NCBI GenBank assembly: GCA_002723015.1
Contig: PBNG01000032.1
Span: 1 to 8,281 of the forward strand
Length of the DNA stretch: 8,281 nucleotides
Direction: 5' to 3'
From: Roseibacillus sp.
GTDB lineage: Bacteria; Verrucomicrobiota; Verrucomicrobiae; Verrucomicrobiales; Akkermansiaceae
Shown: positions 1-7,115 of the stretch, piece by piece
Layout: each line of letters opens with the position of its first letter
How positions within the stretch are numbered: the stretch's first letter is position 1
The notes under the pieces: generated by a model
Database searches by the model: none
The model's input: only the letters and a program-made list of their open reading frames with translations
What the model was told of the DNA's origin: nothing
Program-made: the position numbers and the translations under genes

Positions 1-20
1 CGCACGCCGGTAGAGCGCCT

Positions 21-551
21 TCATCTCCGCCGCCGGCATGTGCGTCCACCTCCGGTGGATTCCGAGTAACGGGCAATGTCCAGCCAGTGCCGTGCCCATT
101 TGATGCCAAAGTCTGGACTGGCCAGAAGATCGTCAATAGTAGCCGAAATGGCCATTGCCTGATTTTTTTCGAAGGCATCAAGGAAGGCGCGGATCTTGGC
201 AGGACTTGGAGGGAGACCTGTCAGGTCGAAATAGATGCGTCGGAGAATAGTAGTGGCAGAGGCATCAGCACCTGGCACGAGTTTGTCGCCCGTCTGCGCG
301 GAGAGGATGAAGTGGTCTATTCCGGTTTGCGGCCAGCTTGAGTTCTGCTGAAGTGGAGGGTCTTGAGAGCTGAGGGGTTGGAATGACCAGAAATCCTTCC
401 CGGCCCGGACGGTGGCCTCAGGCACGAGCGGAGAAGCTGAATCGGCAGAGAGTTCTTCGCCGCCTGCCTTTGCGCAGCAGCACGCAAGCACGCATAGAAA
501 AGCACTCTGGGAGAAGCTGGAGATCCTTGGCGTGATGGGGTTGGATGACAT
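21..551 (-). CDS. DUF1549 (PSD1-type) secreted protein, N-terminal part only; frame broken at the edge
   Basis: The 176-residue product starts with a likely export signal: a hydrophobic stretch at about 13-27 with several cysteines, then AKA|GGEE around 27-33 as a possible signal peptidase I site (VLAC at 21-24 is a weaker lipobox candidate). Family hallmarks follow: FWSFQPL (54-60), WPQTGIDHFIL (73-83), LRRIYFDLTGLPPSP (103-117) and KWARHWLDIARYSESTGGG (151-169). These match the N-terminus of DUF1549 proteins, which usually also carry DUF1553 and reach about 700-1000 residues; some have an N-terminal PSCyt1 haem domain, but no CxxCH is present here. After GGGR the frame gives only TCRRRR and a stop, so the family sequence ends near base 45-50. 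The protein is therefore truncated, frameshifted or joined to foreign sequence. Function is unknown; these proteins are often linked to polysaccharide and sulfatase gene sets in planctomycetes. It is read in the same direction as dnaB but 153 bases behind it, so probably has its own promoter. Confidence 0.8.
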   Translation of the reverse strand: MSSNPITPRISSFSQSAFLCVLACCCAKAGGEELSADSASPLVPEATVRAGKDFWSFQPLSSQDPPLQQNSSWPQTGIDHFILSAQTGDKLVPGADASATTILRRIYFDLTGLPPSPAKIRAFLDAFEKNQAMAISATIDDLLASPDFGIKWARHWLDIARYSESTGGGRTCRRRR

Positions 552-595
552 TCCTGCGTCCGGGGGACAAGGCTGTTCTACCGCAGACTACTATG

Positions 596-601
596 AATAT
601 A
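596..601 (-). promoter_or_regulatory. possible -10 element upstream of the DUF1549 gene
   Basis: On the minus strand TATATT lies about 45 bases before the ATG at 551, a one-mismatch fit to a sigma-70 -10 box. The only TTG-type -35 candidate (TTGCTG, around 623-628) sits about 21 bases away, which is too far for a good promoter. It is a weak call based on the hexamer and its place in the dnaB-DUF1549 gap. Confidence 0.2.
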
Positions 602-686
602 GCGCTTTTTCAGTGAGAATCTCAGCAAGAGATTTCCTGTCATCGAAGTGACGATTGCAGTTCTTTCGCTGGAACGGATTTGGTGG

Positions 687-712
687 TGTCGCCGGCGACG
701 ACAACTAGTTGT
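687..712 (-). other. two abutting palindromes at the dnaB 3' end, possible hairpin/terminator
   Basis: Two perfect 12-base palindromes stand one base apart: ACAACTAGTTGT (701-712), which contains the dnaB TAG stop, and GTCGCCGGCGAC (688-699), just past it. An alternative single hairpin pairs 687-691 with 699-703 around a 7-base loop. The position directly after dnaB suits transcript termination or 3'-end protection. No T-run follows on the minus strand, so this is not a standard intrinsic terminator. Confidence 0.3.
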
Positions 713-2144
713 GAGGCTCTGGCGCTCGGGTTTCAAAGCGCATGAGCTCCTTAAGGAAGGTGAGTTCCACATTCCCGGTGGGACCATTTCGATTCTTGGC
801 GATGATCAACTCGGCCTTGCCTTGGTTGGCATCTCGCTCCTGATCTGCGTCGTCTCCTTCCGAGGTCGGGTTATCGTAATACTCTTGTCGGTAAAGCAAT
901 CCAATCAGGTCGGCGTCCTGCTCCAGTGAGCCGGATTCCCGGAGGTCTGACATTCGCGGAGCACCACCTCTTTGTTCGGGGCCCCGGTTGAGCTGGGCGA
1001 GAACGATAATCGGGATGTTGAGCTCCTTTGCGAGGGCCTTGAGGCCCGCAGAGATTTCGGCGATCTCACGCTCGCGTGAACCTTCCGCTTGTCGTGAGTT
1101 GGAGCGCATCAGTTGGAGATAGTCCACGGCGATCAAGCCGATTTCCGAGTCGCGCTTCTTGCGGCGTGCCTTTGCTCTTACGTCCCCGATCGGTATCGCA
1201 GGTGTGTCGTCGATGTAGAGGGGGGCAGACTTCAGTTGCTTCGAAGCATCGAGGATGTTCTGTAGCTCCTCCTTGGTCGGCTGGAGGCCGGGCCGGAGAT
1301 TGGCCATGCTGTAACGAGCCCGGGAGAAGAGAAGTCGCTGGACGATTTGCTGGGCGCTCATTTCGCAGGAAAAGACAAGAGTGGGAATGTCCTGCTCGAT
1401 TGCGACATGCTCTACGATATTCATCATGAGAGAGGTTTTCCCCATCGATGGACGGGCGGCGATGATGAACATCTCACCGGGTTTCAACCCCTTGCTCATT
1501 TCATCGAGCTTGGTGTATTTGGTCGAGACTCCCTCAAGAGGTCTCTCGTTATGCATGAACTGCTGGAGGACCTCTATGACTCCCTCAATCAGGTCCCCGA
1601 CCTTTGTCTCTCCCTGGACCTCCGAATCCTCCTTGATGGCAAAGACCTTGGCTTCCACCGCGTCTAGAAAGGATTGTACATCCTCGGGGTCTTCGTAGGC
1701 CTTGCTGATAGACTCTGTGCACGAGGAGATCACCGAGCGAAGAATGTGCTTGGACTTGACGATTCCGAGGTGGTGCTCGAAGTGCGCCGCGGTTGGCGAA
1801 TAAGTATAAATTGAGGTTAGTTCCCCAGGCCCTCCAAGATTCTCGAGAAGACCCCGGTCTTTCAATAGCTGGGTCAGAGATACCAGTTCGATGGGTTGTC
1901 CGTTCTCATAAAGTTCACGGAGCACTTCGTAGAGAACCCCGTGCGCTGGGATGTAGAAGTGGCCGGGCGAGAGGTGTTCTTCGATCGCAGCTCCAATATA
2001 TTCCGTTGGCTCCTGCATCATGGAGCTGAGGATGCTTTTCTCCGGCCCGATGGCATTGGGCAGTGCACGAGCCGCCCCCTGATCTCCATCTTCAACAACT
2101 TGGAGTCGTGGTGAGTCCTTTTTAGGTGGCGAATCTGAAGGCAT
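705..2144 (-). CDS. dnaB: Replicative DNA helicase DnaB
   Basis: DnaB is the hexameric 5'-3' helicase that unwinds DNA at the replication fork and contacts primase through its N-terminal domain. The 479-residue length is normal. After a short polar leader, the N-terminal domain runs from about 28 to 130 (ALPNAIGPEKSILSSMM), then a linker, then the RecA-like ATPase domain. In that domain are Walker A ARPSMGKTS (230-238), the catalytic-glutamate segment FSCEMS (258-263, E261), Walker B VDYLQL (340-345), the AQLNR segment (383-387) and DLRESGSLEQDAD (400-412), with R419 in YR as the likely arginine finger. No intein or insertion interrupts it. The ATG at 2144 is the only reasonable start, since an in-frame TAG lies about 40 bases upstream and no other ATG falls between. 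No Shine-Dalgarno sequence precedes it. It lies behind rplI on the same strand, a common bacterial order, but with a 270-base gap that may hold its own promoter. Confidence 0.98.
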   Translation of the reverse strand: MPSDSPPKKDSPRLQVVEDGDQGAARALPNAIGPEKSILSSMMQEPTEYIGAAIEEHLSPGHFYIPAHGVLYEVLRELYENGQPIELVSLTQLLKDRGLLENLGGPGELTSIYTYSPTAAHFEHHLGIVKSKHILRSVISSCTESISKAYEDPEDVQSFLDAVEAKVFAIKEDSEVQGETKVGDLIEGVIEVLQQFMHNERPLEGVSTKYTKLDEMSKGLKPGEMFIIAARPSMGKTSLMMNIVEHVAIEQDIPTLVFSCEMSAQQIVQRLLFSRARYSMANLRPGLQPTKEELQNILDASKQLKSAPLYIDDTPAIPIGDVRAKARRKKRDSEIGLIAVDYLQLMRSNSRQAEGSREREIAEISAGLKALAKELNIPIIVLAQLNRGPEQRGGAPRMSDLRESGSLEQDADLIGLLYRQEYYDNPTSEGDDADQERDANQGKAELIIAKNRNGPTGNVELTFLKELMRFETRAPEPHN

Positions 2145-2381
2145 ACGTTGAGGAAGCTCTCGTATGCAGAGGCATGATCCAATCTAACTTCAGGCAAGAT
2201 TTCATTAATGAGTCCGAGTCAATGTGAACCACCATGCCATTGCCCAAATATCGTCGGGTATCTTGGGGATTTCGTCCCAAATGCGGTTTCTTCAAGTGTG
2301 AAGAACCCGGGGAAGAACTTGTCTACTTGTCAGAAGGAGGCCTCCAAAGAGATGGGCCCCGGAGGATATCGCAGATTTCCG

Positions 2382-2399
2382 ACCGAAGGAAGGTTCGGT
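2382..2399 (-). other. small inverted repeat downstream of rplI
   Basis: ACCGAA and TTCGGT form a perfect 6-base stem around a 6-base loop, beginning 15 bases after the rplI stop codon. The location suits a weak terminator or processing hairpin in the rplI-dnaB gap. There is no following T-run and the stem is short, so function is uncertain. The rest of the gap (2145-2414) holds a GGAGGCCTCC palindrome at 2336-2345 and no convincing gene. Confidence 0.25.
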
Positions 2400-2414
2400 T
2401 GTTTCCGTTCTTCC

Positions 2415-2909
2415 CTAGCTATCAGAGTCCTCGTTTTCCGCTGGGTTGGAAGAGGGTTCCCCGGTCTCAACGGTGACGGTCAGGGTGGTGGTGACCTCTG
2501 AGTGCAGCTTGACCTCGACCTCGCTTTTGCCTGACCTCTTGAGAGGCTTGCTCAGTTTTATGGCGGTGCGCTCCAGGACGATTCCCTTTGCCTCAAGGTC
2601 CTTCTGAATATCCATGGAGGTTACCGACCCGAAGGCTTTTCCTCCCTGTCCGGTTTCAAGCGTGAACTTGGGCTTGATACGGCTGATCTTGCCAGCCAGC
2701 TCCTGGGCGCTGGCGAGTTCCTCGGTCTCCCTCTGCGCACGTTTGGCACGGAGAGACTCCAGACTCCGTAGATTTCCTTTAGTTGCTTCAAGAGCCTTCC
2801 CATTTGGGATCAGGAAGTTCCGTGCAAAGCCGGCTTTGACCTTCACAACATCAGCCTCGGCTCCCAAGCCGGTTATTTTCTCGCGGAGGATGACTTCGGT
2901 AGTTGCCAT
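2415..2909 (-). CDS. rplI: 50S ribosomal protein bL9
   Basis: bL9 binds 23S rRNA near the base of the L1 stalk and helps maintain reading frame and translation fidelity. The N-terminal domain is clear: TEVILREKI (4-12), GLGAEADVVKVKAGFARNFL (14-33) and IPNGKALEAT (34-43), including the G-[FY]-A-R-N-[FY]-L-I-P signature at 27-35. It is followed by the long charged connecting helix (about 45-80) and the C-terminal domain with GGKAFGSVTSMDIQKDL and IKLSKPLKRSGKSEVEVKLH. At 164 residues it is slightly longer than the usual 147-150 because of an acidic tail (PAENEDSDS). The ATG at 2909 gives the standard N-terminus; no Shine-Dalgarno sequence is seen before it. rpsF, ssb and rpsR, frequent upstream partners, are absent here; a transpeptidase gene lies 122 bases upstream instead. 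Confidence 0.98.
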   Translation of the reverse strand: MATTEVILREKITGLGAEADVVKVKAGFARNFLIPNGKALEATKGNLRSLESLRAKRAQRETEELASAQELAGKISRIKPKFTLETGQGGKAFGSVTSMDIQKDLEAKGIVLERTAIKLSKPLKRSGKSEVEVKLHSEVTTTLTVTVETGEPSSNPAENEDSDS

Positions 2910-3031
2910 GTCAGTGTCAGTGGTTTTCGGGGCCAGAACTTAAGAGAGAGCTCAAGCGGCCGCCGGAGATAGGGACCGGGGGAGCCTCGGTCAAGGAGTT
3001 AATCGTTGCAGATGCCTGTTTTCCAGTGATC

Positions 3032-3757
3032 TCAGGGGAGGGACCAGGTCGGCTTCAGCCGTTCGTATTCCTTTAATGGGAGGAGGACGTAGACGGGTTT
3101 CTTGCGTGGGTCCAATCCGGCAATCAGGGATCGCAGGTGAATTTCCTCCATAGTTGTGCATCCTGCGGTTGCGCTCTCTCCCATGGAGCGCCAGATATGA
3201 AAGAAAATGGAGGAGCCGGCTCCTGGGAGAGGTCTGGGGTCGGTATTATGAGCGATAAAGAGCTTGAGAGAGTGCGGGTAATCGTTCTGTCGCATCTGCG
3301 CTTTCTTCTCCCACAACGCAGTCGGCTCGTGGTCGAGGATGAGATGTCTGTTGTAATGTGAGGAGGCAGGGTCCTCGACCCAGAGGTCGCGCGAAGTGAT
3401 TCGACGGTAGGACACTCCAGGCATTCTCTTCACGGTCTCCCCGTAACCCCAGACGCCTCCGAGCTTGAATACCCCCGCAGGAGATCGCCAGTCGCCCTCG
3501 GCCTTGACGAATGGTTTCCGGACAGGGGGGTGCAGCCCACGGCCCCAGGCGAGGCCCTTCCTTCCGCAGCGAGCCTTCCATGGCCCAGCGGTTGCTCTCC
3601 ATCCCTGCCCAGGGTCTCGCTCAAATACGAACAGGGTCAGGTTAGAGCTCTGCCACGACTCCGCCCTGCCGACTACAACTTGAAGGCAGTCGCCCGCAAG
3701 TTCGAATCCAAGGGCAGACATCGACAGAGAGAGACTGAGAAGGAGGCCGCGAATCAC
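3032..3757 (-). CDS. Secreted L,D-transpeptidase (YkuD-like, COG3786 type)
   Basis: This 241-residue protein has a hydrophobic leader (about 2-17, GLLLSLSLSMSALGF), so it probably acts outside the cytoplasmic membrane. The body matches the YkuD-like family resembling COG3786: a QVVVGRAESW-type first strand, GRKGLAWGRGLHPP, GDWRSPAGVFKLGG, YNRHLILDHE, and a C-terminal active-site region IFFHIWRS...ATAGCTT with H187 and C200 as likely catalytic residues. Classic YkuD enzymes have SHGCIR around the cysteine; here it is TAGCTT, which I recall as usual for this subfamily rather than a lesion. The likely role is peptidoglycan cross-linking or related cysteine-based cell-wall remodelling, but substrate cannot be read from sequence. 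The start is GTG at 3757; the frame has no ATG between it and an in-frame TGA at 3785-3787. It begins 43 bases after the methyltransferase stop, suggesting co-transcription with midA-like and synthetase genes. Confidence 0.85.
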   Translation of the reverse strand: MIRGLLLSLSLSMSALGFELAGDCLQVVVGRAESWQSSNLTLFVFERDPGQGWRATAGPWKARCGRKGLAWGRGLHPPVRKPFVKAEGDWRSPAGVFKLGGVWGYGETVKRMPGVSYRRITSRDLWVEDPASSHYNRHLILDHEPTALWEKKAQMRQNDYPHSLKLFIAHNTDPRPLPGAGSSIFFHIWRSMGESATAGCTTMEEIHLRSLIAGLDPRKKPVYVLLPLKEYERLKPTWSLP

Positions 3758-3800
3758 TGCCTGAGTGTAAGCGGGATCCCCAGTTCATAACAGCCCCGAC

Positions 3801-4823
3801 TCAGCCCCGTTCCTGTTCAAGGACCTTGAACGCGCTGCCGGCACCCGAGAGATCGGTAAGAAACTGATTTTCAGGTGTATCTGCCACGTTTTCTGGATGC
3901 GTGAGGCAGTATTCGTGCTGAGTCACGAGTCTGATGGTGGAGAGTCCCGCCTTTTCTCCCCAGTAGATCAGATCGTCGAAGTTGACGTCCGCGGTGAGAT
4001 CCTGTCTTCCCGGAAGTCGGTAAAGGTCCGGCCCGGTGAGGCAATCGTGGTGATAGTAGGCCCGGAGCGTTCCATGTGGCCTCCGGTGATGGATTTCCGA
4101 CGTGGTTCCTCCATAATCTATGGTGACCCATTTTCCCTTCTTGAAGAAGGGGAGCCATTGCTCCATCCATGAGCGATAGCTCTCGTGGATTTCAATACGC
4201 TGGGGACAATCGTGAAAGGTCTCAAATTGAGTCGAGTCCGGAAGGAGGCCGGGTGAAATCCATTCCTCCGTTAGGGACCCATTCTTCAGGGACAGGAAAA
4301 GCTCCTGCACTTCTTCTGAGCTGTTTCTGAAAACACGAACTGGAAACGCGTCGACGAGTTCATTAGAGATGATGAATGCCCGTCCTCCGGCCGCTTCCAA
4401 GGCGCACTTTACGTTGGGGTGAATTCGTGCCGAACGGCGAAGTCGCTTCTGAAGCGTGTGCCGCAGTGGCGGTGACCGCTCCACAAGATGGTAACGGATT
4501 CTCTTTCGGAAGGAGAGAAGAGAGGGTCTGAGTTGACTCAGGATCTGGGCCGCAAGGTGGCCCGCGCCGGGGCCGATCTCTATGACGTCGTGCAGGTCAG
4601 AATCCGCGATGGAGCGCGAAAGGGAATCTGCGAGAAGTGAGGAAAGGGCAGGGGTGGTGGAAAAATCTCCGATAGCCCCGACGGAGGTAATGTTTTGGGC
4701 ATAGTATCCATTCTTCTCATCATAGAGACACAGTTCCATGAAGCGGTCGAACCTCAGACGATTTCCCGCCTTGGCGAAATGGGAGTTGAGCCAATGCGGC
4801 GGAGCGTTCTCGGGTTCCCCCAT
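3801..4823 (-). CDS. MidA/NDUFAF7-family (COG1565, DUF185) SAM-dependent methyltransferase
   Basis: This is a class I S-adenosylmethionine methyltransferase of the family that includes mitochondrial NDUFAF7/MidA, which methylates an arginine of the complex I subunit NDUFS2. The bacterial substrate is generally unknown. With the ATG at 4823 it has 340 residues, close to family size. Motifs in order: FMELCLYDEKNGYYA (28-42), GDFSTTPALSSLLADS (52-67), SAM-binding EIGPGAGHLA (82-91), YHLVERSPPLR (111-121), ISNELVDAFPV (152-162), IDYGG (235-239), GTLRAYYHH (251-259) and RQDLTADVNFDDL (273-285). All major motifs are intact. The synthetase stop (4825-4827) is separated from this ATG by a single base, TGA-G-ATG, which argues for translational coupling. 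An in-frame TTG at 4850 would add nine residues and overlap the synthetase by 26 bases; I prefer the ATG because family similarity begins after it. Confidence 0.9.
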   Translation of the reverse strand: MGEPENAPPHWLNSHFAKAGNRLRFDRFMELCLYDEKNGYYAQNITSVGAIGDFSTTPALSSLLADSLSRSIADSDLHDVIEIGPGAGHLAAQILSQLRPSLLSFRKRIRYHLVERSPPLRHTLQKRLRRSARIHPNVKCALEAAGGRAFIISNELVDAFPVRVFRNSSEEVQELFLSLKNGSLTEEWISPGLLPDSTQFETFHDCPQRIEIHESYRSWMEQWLPFFKKGKWVTIDYGGTTSEIHHRRPHGTLRAYYHHDCLTGPDLYRLPGRQDLTADVNFDDLIYWGEKAGLSTIRLVTQHEYCLTHPENVADTPENQFLTDLSGAGSAFKVLEQERG

Positions 4824-4824
4824 C

Positions 4825-6984
4825 TCAGTCCCGGACGCTCTCCAGTGCAAGCGTGTTACAGGCTTTTAAATCTAGCTTGCCCGACGCAAGGAGCGGAATT
4901 TCATCTACCGGGATAATGCTCTTGGGGCACCAGAGCGAAGGGATCCCCTCGTCCATGAGCTGATGTCGTATATCCACAAGTTCCTGCTGGACGGTGTCAT
5001 CTGTTATCGTCGAGAGGAGTCCAATGACTTCGCCTTTCTGTTCATCGGGGATTCCCACAACCACAATCTTTCGTTCCTCTTCCCCGTCAAGGTTAAGGAT
5101 TTTGTTCAGGTGACCCTCAATGACTTCATGGGGCACCATTTCTCCTGCGATTTTTGAGAAGCGGGACATTCGTCCCTCAATGTAGAGAAATCCATTCTCA
5201 TCCATCCTGCCGACGTCTCCTGTCTTGAACCACCCATCCGACATGACCTCTTCGGTGAGGTCCTCTCGCCCGAGGTATCCAGGAAAGACATTGGCGCCTC
5301 GAAGCCAGATGATGCCGCTTTGATCGACTGCGCATGGCGCATCAGTGGAAGCGTCTGTAATCCTGACCGCCATCCCTGGAAGAAAGGGACCCACGGATCC
5401 AAGCTTGCTGCACGTTATGACAGGAGTGTGATCATCAGGAGCCTCGGGGTCGGGCAGGTTGACATTGGTGGCTGGGGATGTCTCAGTCAGGCCGTATCCC
5501 TCGAAGGGAAGCTTGCCGAACTTCTTCCCGAAGGACTCAGCAAGGTTGGAGGGAAGTTTTTCCGCGCCCGTGACGACGTAGTCCAGTGAAGAGAGAAGTT
5601 CAGGTTCCACCCGCCGCATATATCCGCGAAGAAAGGTGGGAGTGGCGAGAAGGAGCTTGAGTTGATGTTCGTGAATCAACTCCGCGAGGCGCTTGGTTTC
5701 CAGAGGGCTGGGGTAGGTGACCAGTTTGGCGCCCTCGATAATGGGAAACCAGAGCGTTACGGTGCACCCGAATGAGTGAAAGAGAGGAAGGCAGCCGAGG
5801 ATTCCTGACTCCTTGGGAAGGGACAACCTTGTGCCGAACTGGCAGACATTTGCGAGCACGTTTCGGTGAGTGAGGGGGACTCCCTTGGGCTCTCCAGAAG
5901 ATCCGGACGTAAAAAGCAGGATTGCCTCGTCGTCTCCTCGACCGGATTTGTTTAATTTTAGTAACAAAGAGAGGAGCCCTGCGGGCAGAAGCTTTGAAAG
6001 GATAAACCAGCGGGTAATCGCGGGTTTCATGGCAGGCAAAATGCGCTCAATAAGGAGAAGATCGCGGGTTGGAGGCCACGGAAAGGTCGGAATTTTCCGG
6101 ACGAAGGGGTCGGCAGTGATGAACTTATCAAGATCAGCCTGTCTGATGGCAGATTCAACGGCCTCCTGAGACGCTGTGAAGTTGAGATTGACGGGTATTT
6201 TATTGGCAAACAACACCGCTATGTTTGCGAGCAAACCTCCTTTTCCGGGGGGCAGGATGATTCCTACTCTTTTCTTGTTCGTGCTCCTGCTGATTTGCTT
6301 TGAGAGCGCGATCGCGGCGGCAAGGAGCTTGCCGTAGGAAAGGGAGCTGTCGTCGGTGCCATCATGGACAGAGATATGACTGTTCATCTTCAGCCCGACG
6401 AGGAGATGCTCGCTCAGAGACTCGCGCAGGAACGAGCGTGAACTGAATGTGGTCTCGGAGGCACATAGGAGATTTTCCTGATAGGCCGCGAGCGTGATAT
6501 CACCCGCAGGGATCAGATCGCCGAGTGCAAAAATAGCGGAAGGAAGGCGGGACGTGGATTCGGTGGCGAGTTTAAGATCGGTGGGAAGCGAGAGCGCCAG
6601 AGGAATGGTGGGGAGCTTCAAGTCACAGAGAAATGCAGCAAGTGCCGGTGGGATGTGGCATACTGTTCCCTTCCGAGCGGCGGCACTCCCCGGGATATAT
6701 ATCAGGAGGGCTCCATCCTGGATTTTCTCCACGAGAGCCTCTCCAATGGCGCCGGGATCCGGATCCTCCTTGGAAAAGGTTACCGCGCGCGTGTCCTCTT
6801 GGTCGAGATATTCCCGGGTGGCAGGTTCGATCACTGCAGCTTCCTCGATCAGCCAGACCAGCGGACGGGGGGCCAGCCGGGTGGCGAGGGCGATCAGTTG
6901 TTGATGGGGAAGCCGCCCGGGGATAATTAGTGCTCCCTCGGTGGGAAGGCGGTCAAAATCTAGAAAAGTTGAGTCAGAAGGCAT
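4825..6984 (-). CDS. Acyl-CoA/acyl-ACP synthetase (AMP-binding) with degenerate PlsC-like N-terminal domain
   Basis: The 719-residue product has a complete ANL-superfamily adenylating domain from about 195 to the end: the phosphate-binding loop TSGSSGEPKGVPLTHRN (359-375), CLPLFHSFG (398-406), EGYGLTETSP (495-504), GWFKTGDVG (584-592), GRMSRFSKIAGEMV (604-617) and the late lysine K703 in ASGKLDLKA. It should activate a fatty acid as acyl-AMP and pass it to CoA or ACP. Layout and a hydrophobic segment before the P-loop (about 310-344) resemble the synthetase half of Aas, which re-acylates lysophospholipids. Residues 1-190 follow the PlsC acyltransferase pattern (EGALIIPG, LLIYIPGSAAARKG, LPTIPLAL), but the catalytic HX4D is HX4A (H27...A32) and the FPEG-type motif is IPGS (97-100), so acyltransferase activity is doubtful. 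The start is ATG at 6984 without a Shine-Dalgarno sequence. It heads the run synthetase-MidA-transpeptidase. Confidence 0.88.
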   Translation of the reverse strand: MPSDSTFLDFDRLPTEGALIIPGRLPHQQLIALATRLAPRPLVWLIEEAAVIEPATREYLDQEDTRAVTFSKEDPDPGAIGEALVEKIQDGALLIYIPGSAAARKGTVCHIPPALAAFLCDLKLPTIPLALSLPTDLKLATESTSRLPSAIFALGDLIPAGDITLAAYQENLLCASETTFSSRSFLRESLSEHLLVGLKMNSHISVHDGTDDSSLSYGKLLAAAIALSKQISRSTNKKRVGIILPPGKGGLLANIAVLFANKIPVNLNFTASQEAVESAIRQADLDKFITADPFVRKIPTFPWPPTRDLLLIERILPAMKPAITRWFILSKLLPAGLLSLLLKLNKSGRGDDEAILLFTSGSSGEPKGVPLTHRNVLANVCQFGTRLSLPKESGILGCLPLFHSFGCTVTLWFPIIEGAKLVTYPSPLETKRLAELIHEHQLKLLLATPTFLRGYMRRVEPELLSSLDYVVTGAEKLPSNLAESFGKKFGKLPFEGYGLTETSPATNVNLPDPEAPDDHTPVITCSKLGSVGPFLPGMAVRITDASTDAPCAVDQSGIIWLRGANVFPGYLGREDLTEEVMSDGWFKTGDVGRMDENGFLYIEGRMSRFSKIAGEMVPHEVIEGHLNKILNLDGEEERKIVVVGIPDEQKGEVIGLLSTITDDTVQQELVDIRHQLMDEGIPSLWCPKSIIPVDEIPLLASGKLDLKACNTLALESVRD

Positions 6985-7115
6985 TAGGATTCGAGTGAAT
7001 CTGTCAGCCGCCGCGCATCCTGAAAAGTCATAAAGGGTGCTTCGATCGACTTACTCACAAGGAACCTCGGGAATATGTCTTCCCACGCCCCTCCTTCGTT
7101 GTTAGACCCCGCCCG
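6985..7115. promoter_or_regulatory. divergent intergenic region between the synthetase and DUF4212 genes
   Basis: The two start codons face away from each other across 131 bases, so promoters for both directions must lie here or within the flanking coding sequence. I see no hexamer pair with good spacing on either strand; on the minus strand TTGTGA (about 7061-7066) could be a -35 but lacks a partner. A short TCGATCGA palindrome (7042-7049) sits near the middle and could be chance. No riboswitch-like structure or gene is apparent. Confidence 0.4.

Noticed and set aside
1076..1667. Plus-strand frames of 105-117 residues inside dnaB
   Set aside because: They are antisense to an intact helicase gene, and their sequences are low-complexity shadows of its codons.
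2122..2205. 27-codon minus-strand frame (MKSCLKLDW...) overlapping the dnaB start, a possible leader peptide
   Set aside because: No ribosome binding site, no attenuator-like codon run or terminator, and short frames of this size are expected by chance.
2208..2501. 97-residue plus-strand frame across the rplI-dnaB gap
   Set aside because: Its second part is antisense to rplI, it has no family resemblance and no ribosome binding site; chance openness is more likely.
2975..2995. GACCG/CGGTC hairpin in the transpeptidase-rplI gap as a terminator
   Set aside because: Only a 5-base stem with a large loop and no T-run on the minus strand.
3246..3602. 118-residue minus-strand frame within the transpeptidase gene
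   Set aside because: It lies in an alternative frame of a gene with clear family motifs and shows none of its own.
6494..6904. 136-residue plus-strand frame opposite the synthetase N-terminus
   Set aside because: It is fully antisense to a well-supported gene, has Ser/Arg/Gly-rich composition typical of shadow frames and no recognisable motif.
7042..7049. TCGATCGA as a shared operator in the divergent region
   Set aside because: An 8-base palindrome is expected dozens of times in a window this size, and no second copy or longer symmetry surrounds it.
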